Shown here piece by piece: positions 1 to 9,090 of a stretch of 22,084 bases of DNA. Both the position numbers and the translations under genes were made by a program. The stretch is from the NCBI GenBank assembly GCA_000277445.1, contig AJWJ01000403.1:1-22084 (forward strand), read 5' to 3'. The notes beneath the pieces were generated by a model. It was not told the origin of the DNA and made no database searches. It saw nothing but the letters and a program-made list of their open reading frames with translations. The stretch comes from Polysphondylium violaceum (Eukaryota > Evosea > Eumycetozoa > Dictyosteliales > Dictyosteliaceae). Each line of letters starts with the position of its first letter. Positions within the stretch are counted from its first letter, which is position 1.

Positions 1-2450
1 AGCTGGCCCAAGAAAGAGACACCCTTGCCAACCTCAACTCTACACTGGAATCGCAACTGGAAGAGATGGAAAAAACCCTCGATGAAAAGATCAAGGCTAA
101 AGAAATGATTGAGTCCTCCTTTAACGATCTGGAAAAGATGTATTACAACCTCACCCAGGAGACCAAGGAGTACTGGACCAAGCTACAGGGACAAGGAAAC
201 ATTGACAAACTCGAGACTGCCAAGCAACTCTCGGACCTTCAGTCAAAATTGATGATACAAAACAACCGATACAAAACACTTCAAGACTCGTATACTCAAC
301 TCGAGACTGCCAAGCAAGCCGTAGAAAAGCAACTAGAGGCCGCCAAACACCAACTCGACCAAGACTCCAAGTCTCATGCCAACATGCTCGCCAACAAACA
401 GGCGTTGCTGGACACTGTTGAGAAGCAATATAAATCCAAACTCGAACGATTGGAAAAAGATTTCCTCGACAAACTCGAACAACAACAATTTTCCAAAAAC
501 GAAAACACTGATCACCTGTTGAACGAGATCAAAAAGCAATACAAAGACACTCAAAAAAAAGACTTTATCTCTTTTGGCGAGACTATGCTCCGTGTGCTCC
601 ATGCGCTTGACGGCACAATCAACGCACCCAATACCGGTGATCAAGAATTTATTCAATCAGTCGAAGACATTGTCTACCTAAAAGTCAACGAATGGAAGAA
701 ACTCTACTCACAATTCCAATCAACCATCAAAAGAATTGACCTACAACACCAATCCAAACTCCAAGACATTTCAGACACAATCACTGAAAAGAGCAACATT
801 ATTGAACAACTCGAACTCACGCTCAACAACACCATTGACGACTTGAATGTCAATTCTCAACAACAAATAGACTCTCAGAAAACTACTCAACAACACTATC
901 AATCCCAACTCAATGCAAGAGAGAATGAAATCCGTATCCTTGAAATCAAGATCACCAATCTCCAAAACCGAATCGCTGATCTCCAATCCCAATCAACCGA
1001 TCAACAAAATACAACCATTGAACTCCAGCACCAACTCACTCAAAAGAATCAAGAAATCAGCTTGAAAACCAATCTCATTAACCAAATGCAAAAGAATGAA
1101 GCTCAACAAAACAACAATGTCCATCATCTTCAACAACAACTTCAACAACAACAACAACATTTACAACAACTCCAACAACAACAACAACAGCAACAAAATA
1201 ATATTGTAGATTTGGATAATAGTTTTGAAGATCAACGTGGTGGTGGCGATCAAGATGACGATAATCAAGATCAAGATCGTCCACAAATCAACTATGAATG
1301 GATTTCAAATTTAATTGAAAGTTTAAAGGAAGTTCAACGAGATAAAGATGAACTTGTTCAAAAGATAGGTAGTGTAGATCATCAAATTAAAACTAAAAAG
1401 ATATCAAATCCTTCCCATGAATTGACAGTTTCTAAATTGGCACCAAGAGGTGAAAAGAAAAGAAGAGCTTCTCAATTACCCATGACCCAACCAACAAATG
1501 ATCAAATCACTGAATTAATTCAATTTTTAACAAGTAGTTCAAAGTATGTATATCTGTATATACATGTATGATATCACTATCAATTTATTAACGACAATTC
1601 ATTTATTATTATATTATTTAGTATAAAGAATATAGATGGTACCAATTATCAATCTGTAAGAAATCATATTTTTTATTATTATAATTTTACACAATACTAA
1701 TATCTCTCTTTAATTTATACAGAAAATTAATGAAGTTATTAAAAAAGAAAAAGAAATTAGAGAACATAATAAATTATTAAGTTATGAATTGGATGATAGA
1801 ACCAGAAAGTATAATCAACTTATTGAGAAAATTCAAGAAAGAGAAAGAAAAAAGAAATTAAAAGAACAAGAATTAAAAATACTCCAACAACAACAACAGC
1901 AACAACAAAGATTACAACAAGAACAAAAAATTAGATTAGAACAACAACAGAGATTTGAACAACAACAAAGATTGGAGCAACAAAGATTAGAACAACAACA
2001 ATTATTACTAAAACAACAACAATCAAAGACTTCATCATCATCTACTGTAACTAAACCTAGACAACCATCATCAACAACAACATCATCATCATCGTCATCA
2101 ACTGTAAATCAATCATCATCATCAACAACTACCAAAATATCAACTCGACCTGTTCAAACTACAAGCAATTCTGCTAGTAGCAGTAAATTTGTAAAACCAA
2201 AAACAACTTCACCAATTTTAAATTCTGAAAAGGTAGGTGTTTAATTCATTGATCAATGATCGTCATATCATCATTACTAATCATCAACAAATATTTTATT
2301 AATTAGGAAAAGAATGAAATTAGATTAAGTACAATTCCTCTACAACAACAATTTTTAGTTAAAGAAACTGATCAAGTTCATATAGAAGCAAAGAAACAAA
2401 TTGAAAATATAAACAAGGATCTTCAAATTTTACAAAAGAAATTTAAATAA
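1..2450 (+). CDS. Coiled-coil, Gln-rich protein (5' end outside window)
   Basis: The reading frame is open from the window edge (codons begin at base 3) with no start needed, so the 5' end lies outside. Exons by splice consensus and frame: 3-1543, 1622-1655, 1723-2232 and 2307-2450; they join in frame to about 742 residues ending in TAA at 2448-2450. The first exon is almost uninterrupted heptad-type coiled coil rich in Glu, Lys, Gln and Leu. Gln runs lie near 1129-1197 and 1885-2020, an acidic Asp/Gln stretch near 1236-1285, and a Ser/Thr-rich segment near 2030-2200; the last exon returns to helix-forming sequence. A 20-base stretch encoding LETAKQ occurs twice (208-227 and 297-316). No catalytic domain is visible. 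I do not recognise the family: a structural or scaffold protein is likely, but that is inference. Exon 1 starts with C-ending codons and becomes AT-rich toward the introns. Confidence 0.88.
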
Positions 2451-2475
2451 AATCTTTAATACACACACACAACTT

Positions 2476-2586
2476 AATTTTTGCGTGATGTGATAGAAAT
2501 GAAATGATCAAATCATGATAATTACTTGATTAGTCATTTTTACAATTTTCTGCCCACATTTCTATGGAATCAATGACGCAAAAATT
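2476..2586. repeat. Imperfect inverted repeat / hairpin between genes
   Basis: Arms aatttttgcgt (2476-2486) and acgcaaaaatt (2576-2586) are exact reverse complements. A second inner pair, atagaaatg (2493-2501) and catttctat (2557-2565), is also exact. An asymmetric internal loop of 6 and 10 bases separates the pairs. It sits 25 bases past the stop of the coiled-coil gene and about 150 bases before COX17. It could be a 3'-end or termination structure, a small RNA, or a decayed miniature inverted-repeat element; no target-site duplication is evident. Confidence 0.6.
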
Positions 2587-2592
2587 TGTAGC

Positions 2593-2637
2593 AATAAAAA
2601 ATTAAAAAAAAATTAAAAAAAATCTTTTTTTTTTTTG
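2593..2637 (+). promoter_or_regulatory. Candidate COX17 core promoter (A-rich/TATA-like plus oligo-dT)
   Basis: An ataaaaaa stretch near 2594 and further A-runs are followed by an unbroken T-run at about 2624-2636, 100 bases before the COX17 ATG. A TATA-like box followed by oligo-dT is the usual dictyostelid core promoter layout. The assignment is by pattern only, and such runs are common in these spacers. Confidence 0.35.
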
Positions 2638-2736
2638 TCCTCGTTTTTGTGATTTTACATTCTCGCCCCATATTATTAGTTATTAATTATTATCTTGTAG
2701 CGATTAGCAAATAACACTCAATCTAATATACGTAAA

Positions 2737-2925
2737 ATGTCAATTGAAGCCTCTATCAATACACCAGAAACCCCAGTTGTTGCACCAAAAAAGAAAATCT
2801 GTTGTGCTTGCCCAGATACTAAAAAAATCAGAGATGAATGTGTTTTAACCAATGGCGAAGACAAATGTGCTCAATTAATTGAAGCTCACAAACAATGTTT
2901 AAGAAACGAAGGTTTTGATATTTAA
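2737..2925 (+). CDS. cox17: COX17 cytochrome c oxidase copper chaperone
   Basis: A single exon encodes 62 residues, full length for the family. COX17 carries Cu(I) in the mitochondrial intermembrane space and hands it to SCO1 and COX11 for cytochrome c oxidase assembly. The copper-binding Cys-Cys-x-Cys is at residues 22-25. The two Cx9C motifs are C25-x9-C35 and C44-x9-C54, the coiled-coil-helix-coiled-coil-helix pattern that MIA40/ERV1 oxidises on import. Other family signatures are Pro-Asp-Thr-Lys-Lys after the metal site, Arg-Asp-Glu-Cys, and the ending His-Lys-x-Cys-Leu-Arg-x-x-Gly-Phe. The ATG is preceded by an A-rich context (gtaaaatg). No cleavable presequence is seen, as expected for a MIA substrate. 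It lies between two unrelated plus-strand genes. Nothing is missing and the identification is very secure. Confidence 0.97.
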   Translation: MSIEASINTPETPVVAPKKKICCACPDTKKIRDECVLTNGEDKCAQLIEAHKQCLRNEGFDI

Positions 2926-3287
2926 ATAATCAAAATAATAATATTTATCAATTATTCAATCAAACTTAAATTCAATGTATATAGTCTTAATTTTTACCAC
3001 CCCAATTCTAGTCATCTCCTCCAACAATATAGTGATAGACAAAGCTATTTTAAACACACTTCTTACAAATAAAGCAGTAAACTAATAGAGTTTATTTCAG
3101 AAATCAAAGATTTGCTTTTTAAATCTCCTATGATAATGATAAACATCACTACCTTTGTCTAAAACGCCGACAAACATTTATGTAATTAAAGGCCGCCCAA
3201 ATTGGTCGCTTATAAAAATTTAATTTCTTTCGGTTTTTTTTTTTTGATTTTTTCATTGCATAACGAAAACGAAACAAATATATATTA
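2926..3287. other. Spacer between COX17 and XRN-like gene
   Basis: AT-rich non-coding DNA with the COX17 3' end at the left and the XRN-like promoter at the right. A short patch with more G and C (about 3165-3210) contains ccgccc-like text just before the TATA box and may hold regulatory sites. No reading frame or RNA gene is recognisable. Confidence 0.6.
3211..3246 (+). promoter_or_regulatory. Core promoter of XRN-like gene: TATA box plus oligo-dT
   Basis: A tataaaaa box at 3211-3218 is followed by an unbroken T-run at about 3234-3245, with the ATG at 3288. TATA then oligo-dT then an A-rich leader is the classic dictyostelid arrangement, and the spacing fits transcription starting at or just after the T-run. 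Confidence 0.55.
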
Positions 3288-5426
3288 ATGGGTGCACAGA
3301 TTAAATCATACTTGAAAAAAAAATATAAAAAGATTCTAGTGGGAAAGCTGAGAGAGTCAGAAAAATATAGAGTGCAACATTTATTTATTGATTCAAATTT
3401 TATAATACATGATGCAGTGAGAAATGAAAAAGGTTCAATGGATGGTAATATTACTCAACAACATAAACAAACAAACAAATATCATACTGACTTTTTGAAT
3501 TAGATGTTATTAAATGGGTACTATCGAAATTAAGAAATACAGTCTCAAAATTTCACCCACAACAATCTGCATTTATTGCATTTGATGGACCAGGTCCTAT
3601 TTCAAAAGTTTTGGTTCAAAGAGAACGTAGAATTATCTCGAGTAAGGATGATGCCCTAAAGGCACAAATTACAGCAGGCTCAGAACTTATGGACAAAATA
3701 ATGTCTCAGATTTCAACTAATTTCCCTAAATTATTTCATGTTGTAAGTATTGATATTTAATATCTTTTATTGATAACAAAAGTAGTAGATTAGGAGTAAT
3801 AGTAGTAAAGAGTTTATCTAATTTAAATTACAATCATTAGCCCTTAGGATATCTTTCATCAAGTAGTAGATTTGGGGAGGGTGAATTTAAAATATTTGAA
3901 TTTATTAATCAACAATCAAAATCAAATAATCAAGTATATTCAGTTATATCAAATGATTCAGATAGTTTACTCTATGGATTAATGTCTGATCAAAATATTA
4001 ATATTGTAAAAACACTAGACCATAAAAGTTTTGTTGAGATTTCAATTCAAGAATTAAAAGATGCCATTGCATCTGATCATCCAAAAAAGGATAAAAGTAA
4101 TTATCTCAATAATAATAGTAATAGTAACTTATATATTAATATATATTATATATAGGACAAGTAGTTACAGATTTTGTATTTTTAGGTTTAATAATGGGGA
4201 ATGATTTACTTCCAGGAATAAAAACAAGATTTCAAGATTTATGGAACCGATATTGTAAATTGAATGTAGATCTATATGATAGAGATTTAAACAAAATCAA
4301 CTTGGCATCACTTTTGGAGGTATTTAATGGTATTACACCCAATGGACCAGAGTTTGGTCAAATGATGGTTAAACTAAGCACCATTAGACAAGTATTAAAA
4401 ATACCATTTCAATTACAAGAAACCTATAGTGAAGCAAATGGAACATTTACAATAACCCTCAAAGTTAATGAAACTCAAGTTTTGAGTCAAAATAGTTTAA
4501 TCTCTAAAGCCCATGCAAGACAATTGGCTTATTTTAGCTTTTATTCAAATTTAGATACACCATTTTGGCAAAGTATATGGAAATTGGCCATTGAAAAAGG
4601 AATGACTCAATTAAAAATTGATAAGTTAAAAGGCAATTTATTCACAAAGGCTATGGATTTTAGTGCTGACATAAATGAACACTATATGGATCAATATTTA
4701 CAAAAATTGGAATTTTTAATGCAATATTTTCAAGGTATTTGTCGTGAATATACAATCCCACCATTACCTTATTCACCAACACCCAAAGATTTTCAACTGG
4801 CATTAGTAAGTCATTTAAAACCCTATCAAGTACCAACAAATTTTAAAGCTCCCTTAAAACCTTTGGAGTTTTTTGTTTCATTATCAAATACATCTGTATG
4901 TAATTTAATTATTTAAATTTATAATTGATATTAATCTGTTAATCTACTACTATAGATGTTGGGTCAAATTGAACAAGAATTTCATTCATTTATTTCAAAT
5001 TCAGAACATTTATTGGTAAATGATCAAGGTATAAAGAAATGGTTCTTACCAAATTCATCCATAGATTTTAGAAATCAATTTGAAAATTATTGTAACAATG
5101 TATTCAATAATAACAATAGTGATAATAATAGTATTGAAAGATTAAATAGTATAAAAAAAAGAATTGATTTTTCACCAACGATGAAATTTGAATATAAGGG
5201 GCGAAATCTTTTTTCAATTGAAGAAAATTCTTTTTTTAAAACTGGTGGACCTTCACATCAATATGAAGATTCAAGAAAAAAACTAGTACCAAGAGAGAAG
5301 CTTGGTACTGATACAAAGGCTTTCTTTAGTAGTAGTAGCAGAAATGGTTGTAAAACTGGATTTGGTAGTACACAAAAGGTACAGATTCAGATTACTCGTT
5401 CAATACTTTATTTATTGAAAAAATAA
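3288..5426 (+). CDS. Compact XRN-family 5'-3' exoribonuclease
   Basis: Exons 3288-3444, 3504-3742, 3841-4096, 4156-4895 and 4956-5426 join in frame to 620 residues. XRN enzymes degrade 5'-monophosphate RNA processively. All seven metal-binding acidic residues of the family are visible: D35 (FIDSN), D80 (AFDG), E144 and E146 (FGEGEFK), D170 and D172 (NDSDS) and D234 (GNDLLP). Family flanking text is also present, such as QRERR after the AFDG motif and ITAGSELMDK. The N-terminus MGAQIKSYLKKKY replaces the usual MGVPxFFRWLS, so the substrate-pocket helix has diverged. XRN1 (about 1,500-1,700 aa) and XRN2/Rat1 (about 1,000 aa) are much longer; this form keeps the catalytic region and a short tail with an Asn/Ser run (about 5095-5135) and an RNG-KTGFGSTQKV segment near the end. 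A further 3' intron cannot be excluded at the gtacag near 5379. Cytoplasmic versus nuclear role is not determinable. Confidence 0.92.
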
Positions 5427-5582
5427 TATTTAAATTATATAATAAACATGTTGTTTTTTTCTATATAATTTATCATAACCTACTTTGAGACTATTTTGAG
5501 AATTAAAGTAAATAAATCCCATGTGAATTAAAGTTTTGTTTGTTGTTGAGTTGAGTTGACTTTTTTGTTTTTTCAATAAAAA
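5427..5582. terminator. Convergent 3' spacer of XRN-like and unknown minus-strand gene
   Basis: A 156-base AT-rich gap between two convergent stop codons. A plus-strand aataaa poly(A) signal lies at about 5441. T-rich text continues to the minus-strand stop, so both transcripts probably overlap or end here. No stem-loop was noted. Confidence 0.35.
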
Positions 5583-6104
5583 TTATGGCTTTTTCTTTCT
5601 TCCTTTGTTTAATCTTGGTTCTTGAGCGGGAGAAGAGGTGGAATATTGATCATCGTCGTCAGAATATTCTTTCATGGGTTGATAAGATTCAATTTCATCA
5701 ATATCACATGCATCAAAATCAATTGAATCAAAAGATGAGTAATTGGTAGGTGATGGAGCAAGTTGCGAAGAGGGCGAGGTCGTCGTGGTTGTTGAATCAT
5801 TAGAGTCTGTAAAAGGTTCATAGTCTTCGTCGGTATCAGGATATTGTGATCCACTACTGTAGCTATCGGATTCCAAATATTCATCATTGACTAAAGCTTG
5901 AAACGTTTGTTTAATTGACTCCATATCAATATAGGTAGGAGTTTCAATTGCTTGATTTGACAATTCTTCAATATGACCGTTTAGCTCTGCTATTAAAACT
6001 GAAAGTTGAACCAAATCTTCAATCGTAATTTTTCTCTTATCTTTTTCAAATTCTTGATCTTGATCATTATTATTATTATTATTATTATTGTTATTTGGAT
6101 CATT

Positions 6105-6135
<31 letters not shown>

Positions 6136-6367
6136 TTATTTTTATCTTTCCTGGAACTTTTATAAAGGATTGCGCTTATTATTTGCATCACATTCTCTAC
6201 TTTGGCATATATCTATGATGAAAAAAAATTAGTATGGGTGTGTTGAGTAAAAAGAGATTATGCATATGAAAATTAATATGACATACTTGATGCAGATGCA
6301 ATTGATGTATATAGCCTCTTAGATTACTTGCAATCCTTCGGTCTTCTTCCTCTTGCTCTTCCTCCAT
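5583..6367 (-). CDS. Unknown protein with Asn run and acidic Ser-rich tail
   Basis: Two exons on the minus strand, 6367-6287 and 6212-5583, join in frame with a GTATGT donor and a TAG acceptor, giving 236 residues. The ATG at 6367-6365 opens an acidic start (MEEEQEEED), followed by a helical stretch running across the intron (RGYIHQLHLHQ then IYAKVENVMQII). A poly-Asn run (6141-6066) interrupts a second helical region (ITIEDLVQLSVLIAELNGHI). The C-terminal third is rich in Asp, Ser, Tyr and Pro, and the protein ends in a basic GRKKKP, a possible nuclear signal. I do not recognise a family. The conserved-looking parts are the two helical segments, while the rest looks disordered. The gene converges with the XRN-like gene and its 5' side faces the long spacer with GT/CACCC boxes. 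Confidence 0.8.
6066..6141. repeat. ATT/AAT trinucleotide repeat inside coding exon
   Basis: Two near-perfect (att)n tracts, about 6066-6089 and 6102-6141, are separated by a short unit containing gga. On the minus strand they encode the Asn runs of the unknown gene. Such AAT tracts are typical of dictyostelid exons and are probably length-variable. The plus-strand Ile-rich frame across it is a shadow. Confidence 0.85.
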
Positions 6368-6994
6368 TGAAACAAGAGACTAATAATCTCCTTTTACAGA
6401 AAATTATTTTTCAGATCTTTTACAATTTTGAGATCTAAATTGGGAAAAAAATAAAAAAAATATGATTTCTCAAAAAGATGGTCTTTTAATATAAGATTTT
6501 TATATTTTTTTATATTTTTTAAATTGTTTTTTTGACTCGCAGGACTATATTTTTGACTTTTTGATTGGGGGCGTGGTGGAAGATGAAAATTCCCAAAAAA
6601 ATAAAATTAAAAAAACACAATTGGGGATGTTGGTGTTGGTGTGATGGGAATGAGAAATGATGAAGGTACTGATGATGACTTGAGATTTATTATTTTTGTT
6701 TTAAAAATAAATTGTTTAAACAATACACACACAAAAAAATAAAAAATAAATTAATATTAAATGTTGTTAAAAAATAAAATTGTTGTATTGTTGATTTAGT
6801 AAATTCAAACAATCATATGTGGTGTATATATGGAAATGGGAAAAGTGGAAGTGTAGAATGTGGTGAATAATATTTTTATTATCTATGGATATTTAATCAT
6901 CAATCATATAAAGTATACTTTAGAGACTATGATTCCTATTTGGAGTGATGCTTTTGGCCAAAAATGAGATACGGATCAGAGACAAGACAAAATA

Positions 6995-7520
6995 TCAAGT
7001 GTGGGTGGCGGGTGGGAACTAGAGAATTTTAGATATCTGAATGTATGGATATTCTTGGTATACCTATCTCTATATCTTGATGTATATTTGATGTTGTGTT
7101 CCAAGTAAAATGATTCCAAGTAAAATATTTCTTCTCATTTTATACAGTGCTGTATTGTTTTTTTCTTTATTTTTATTTTTATTTTTATTTCTTTTTTTTT
7201 GAGAATACTAAAAATACACCCACCCTTTTTTTCAGCAGAATTGGCAGAACTTTTTACTCACCGCCCACCCACTTTTTTTTTCCACTAAATTTTTACAAAA
7301 ACAAAAAATTTTGTCGAGATTTGATTGGTGATTGAGCCAAGATATTTTGCTGTGTCTGTCACACACAACAAATATTAAAAAACTTTTGGGGGTCCTTGCG
7401 CCTCAAATGAATTGTTTTTGTGAGGCCTGTTATTTATTTACACAAGAACATTTCTTATTGTGCAACATTTCTCAATGAGGTATGAGACCATAACAATTCT
7501 TTCATCTCACCCACCCACCG
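6995..7520. promoter_or_regulatory. Cluster of CACCC/GTGGG (G-box-like) sites
   Basis: Short C-rich or G-rich islands stand out in the AT-rich background: gtgggtggcgggtggg (about 7000-7015), cacccaccc (about 7217-7225), ccgcccacccac (about 7261-7272) and cacccacccaccg (about 7508-7520). Similar GT-rich words lie outside at 6624-6648 and near 7640. Dictyostelium G-box binding factor (GBF) recognises GT/CA-rich elements of this type, so developmental control of a flanking gene is possible. The assignment is inference from motif resemblance; the nearest known start is the minus-strand gene at 6367. Confidence 0.35.
7099..7126. repeat. Tandem 15-base repeat, two copies
   Basis: The word ttccaagtaaaat occurs at 7099-7111 and again at 7114-7126, giving a perfect 13-base match at a 15-base period. 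It lies in non-coding DNA. Confidence 0.75.
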
Positions 7521-7780
7521 ACTTTTTGATTTGTTCTGATAATGGGGTCCCCCTATAAAAAAAAGAAGTGTAAAAGTACTTTAACTATTTTTTCTTGGAA
7601 ATTTTCAATTTTTTGTTATTTTGATACCCCCCTGAATGCTGTGGGTGTATGTGTTAAAAAAAATTATGTGGTGATGTTGCAACTTCCTACAATATGAACA
7701 TAAACACACTCATAGAGGTAAAGTTGGTTATTATAATGCTAAAAGTTTTATGGTGTGCATGTGGTTTCATTAATTATACG

Positions 7781-7809
7781 TATAATACTATACATATAAT
7801 ACTATACAT
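7781..7809. repeat. Tandem 14-base repeat, two copies
   Basis: The unit tataatactataca occurs twice head to tail at period 14. It is preceded by the palindromic tacgta near 7777. Confidence 0.75.
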
Positions 7810-7856
7810 TGAGAACATAAATAGTATTTAACACAAGAGATTTTCAAAAAAAAAAA

Positions 7857-7925
7857 ATTATCCATCACAAAAAAATAAAACCGTTAAAAAAATTTTATAG
7901 GATTAGAAAAAAAATTATCCATCAC
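7857..7925. repeat. Direct repeat attatccatcac within A-tracts
   Basis: Copies at 7857-7868 and 7914-7925, each flanked on both sides by A-runs, lie 57 bases apart. The intervening segment carries aaaccgttaa, a word that recurs near 8284. This could be local duplication or slippage; no element ends are evident. Confidence 0.65.
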
Positions 7926-8141
7926 AAAAAAAAAAAACATTACGATATTAATTGTCAATAATTAAAAACAATGTAACACACTTGATAATTACAATGAATT
8001 TTAGGTGACCGTCCACATCTAGACAATATTGTGTTTTATTTAACTGTTTGTTTAATATTTAACAGTAAATATATCAATATATTATAAATGCTGATCTATC
8101 AAATTCTTTGTTGTAATATTGAATAATAATTTTGTGAAAAC

Positions 8142-8214
8142 AATCTCTATTTACGCATAACTGCCCAGGGATATTATACAAAACAGGCACTGTACCATTA
8201 AGTAGATAGAGATT
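8142..8214. ncRNA. Candidate structured RNA: 13-bp stem closing a 47-base loop
   Basis: Bases 8142-8154 (aatctctatttac) pair with 8202-8214 (gtagatagagatt) over 13 positions, twelve Watson-Crick and one T-G that would be a U-G wobble in RNA. The loop can form an inner 4-bp stem (tgcc 8162-8165 with ggca 8186-8189). An RNA closed by its own ends resembles dictyostelid Class I RNAs (about 42-65 nt), but I see neither their CCTTACAGCAA loop motif nor an upstream DUSE box, so that family is not supported. The wobble would favour a plus-strand transcript. Chance pairing in AT-rich DNA is the alternative. Confidence 0.3.
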
Positions 8215-8320
8215 CATATAGATTATAAAATTTATTTTTGAACCTCTTCATTAAATTTACTCCACAATTTGAACAATAAAAAAAAACCGTTAACCCTAAA
8301 AAAAAATTTGAAATTTTTAT

Positions 8321-8671
8321 TTGTGCGGAGAAGTTCCCTCAAGAATTTTGTGTGAAAAATTGCTAATTCGGAAACAAAGAAATGATATATTAAAAGAAAG
8401 AAATGATTTAAAAGAACAATCAGGTAAAATTGACGACTTAATTTTTCTTTTTACTAAAGAGTATAATAAGGTGAAAAAGGAGTTAGATGAAATAAAACAA
8501 AAAAAAAAAAAAAAAAAGTAGTTTCTTTGGGTGAAGTCACATCTTGCATAAAATTAAAAATTTTAGTTACTATTAATCTGTGATATTATTTTTATATAAA
8601 AAAAAAATTTTAGACCACGATCAGATGATAATATTGATGTTGAAAGTTATGATGATAATTTTGGAGAATAG
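8321..8671 (+). pseudogene. Orphan 3' end of a small coiled-coil gene, no start visible
   Basis: An open frame runs from after a TGA (8309-8311) to a junction at 8517. A GTAGTT donor at 8518 and a TTTTAG acceptor at 8612-8613 join it in frame to 8614-8671, ending in TAG. The product would be a Lys/Glu-rich helix (residues like KQRNDILKERNDLKEQ), then a poly-Lys stretch from an 18-base A-run (8500-8517), then an acidic tail with Asp, Asn and Ser. Heptad spacing and in-frame splicing argue for real coding descent. No ATG lies in frame upstream and no convincing first exon was found, so this is either a truncated relic or the last exons of a small gene whose first exon I could not see. No family recognised. 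Confidence 0.4.
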
Positions 8672-9090
8672 TAAAACAGTTTTTGACCCCCTTTATAACA
8701 GATAAATATTTAACAAAGGTCAGATATAATTTTAATTACAGAGGTATTCCATCGCAATTTTTATTATCGATTCTCAATATTAATCATTATAATATAATTT
8801 GATGATTTATTGGCCAAATTCATCTCTTATTGCATTTTTACGAAAAAAAAAAAAAAGAGTGAATAGTAAAAAAAAAAAAAAAACGAAAGTTCTCCTGATA
8901 AATTTTTTTTCCCTCCCATTTTGATCATATTTCATCATTATCATTGAAGAAGATCTGACAACACAACACACACTTGACTACAAAGAGTGCTTTAAATACA
9001 AATTAGATATTTATAGAGACCTGTATCCACAACGAGAGTGTCAAGTAAGAGTGTGTGTATGTGTGTGTAGTAGTAGACAAAAATAAGAAA
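8672..9090. other. Upstream region of the ELYS-like gene
   Basis: AT-rich spacer with A-runs (about 8841-8855 and 8869-8883), a T-run near 8902-8909 followed by ccctccc, and a GT-dinucleotide stretch (9051-9068) immediately before the ATG. The T-run could belong to the core promoter, leaving a leader of about 180 bases. No coding frame is seen. Confidence 0.5.

Larger units (their letters stand above)
6368..8320. other. Long AT-rich spacer, no protein gene seen
   Basis: Nearly 2 kb without a supportable protein gene on either strand; the one longish frame (7147-7335) is T-rich low complexity. Contents: the presumed promoter of the minus-strand unknown gene, A- and T-runs, a set of GTGGG/CACCC boxes (6600-7770), a tandem 15-mer (7099-7126), a tandem 14-mer (7781-7809), two copies of attatccatcac (7857 and 7914), two copies of aaaccgttaa (about 7878 and 8284), a weak 6-bp hairpin near 7398-7427, and a 13-bp stem at 8142-8214. 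An unrecognised non-coding RNA is possible. Confidence 0.6.

Noticed and set aside
6006-6218. Plus-strand Ile-rich frame resembling transmembrane segments
   Set aside because: It is produced by the ATT repeat that encodes Asn on the minus strand.
7147-7335. T-rich frame of 62 codons in the long spacer
   Set aside because: It is mostly Phe/Tyr from T-runs, with no ATG-led coding character.
8142-8214. Assignment of the stem to the dictyostelid Class I RNA family
   Set aside because: The CCTTACAGCAA motif and a DUSE-like CCCAYAA box were not found nearby; only the end-closing stem fits.
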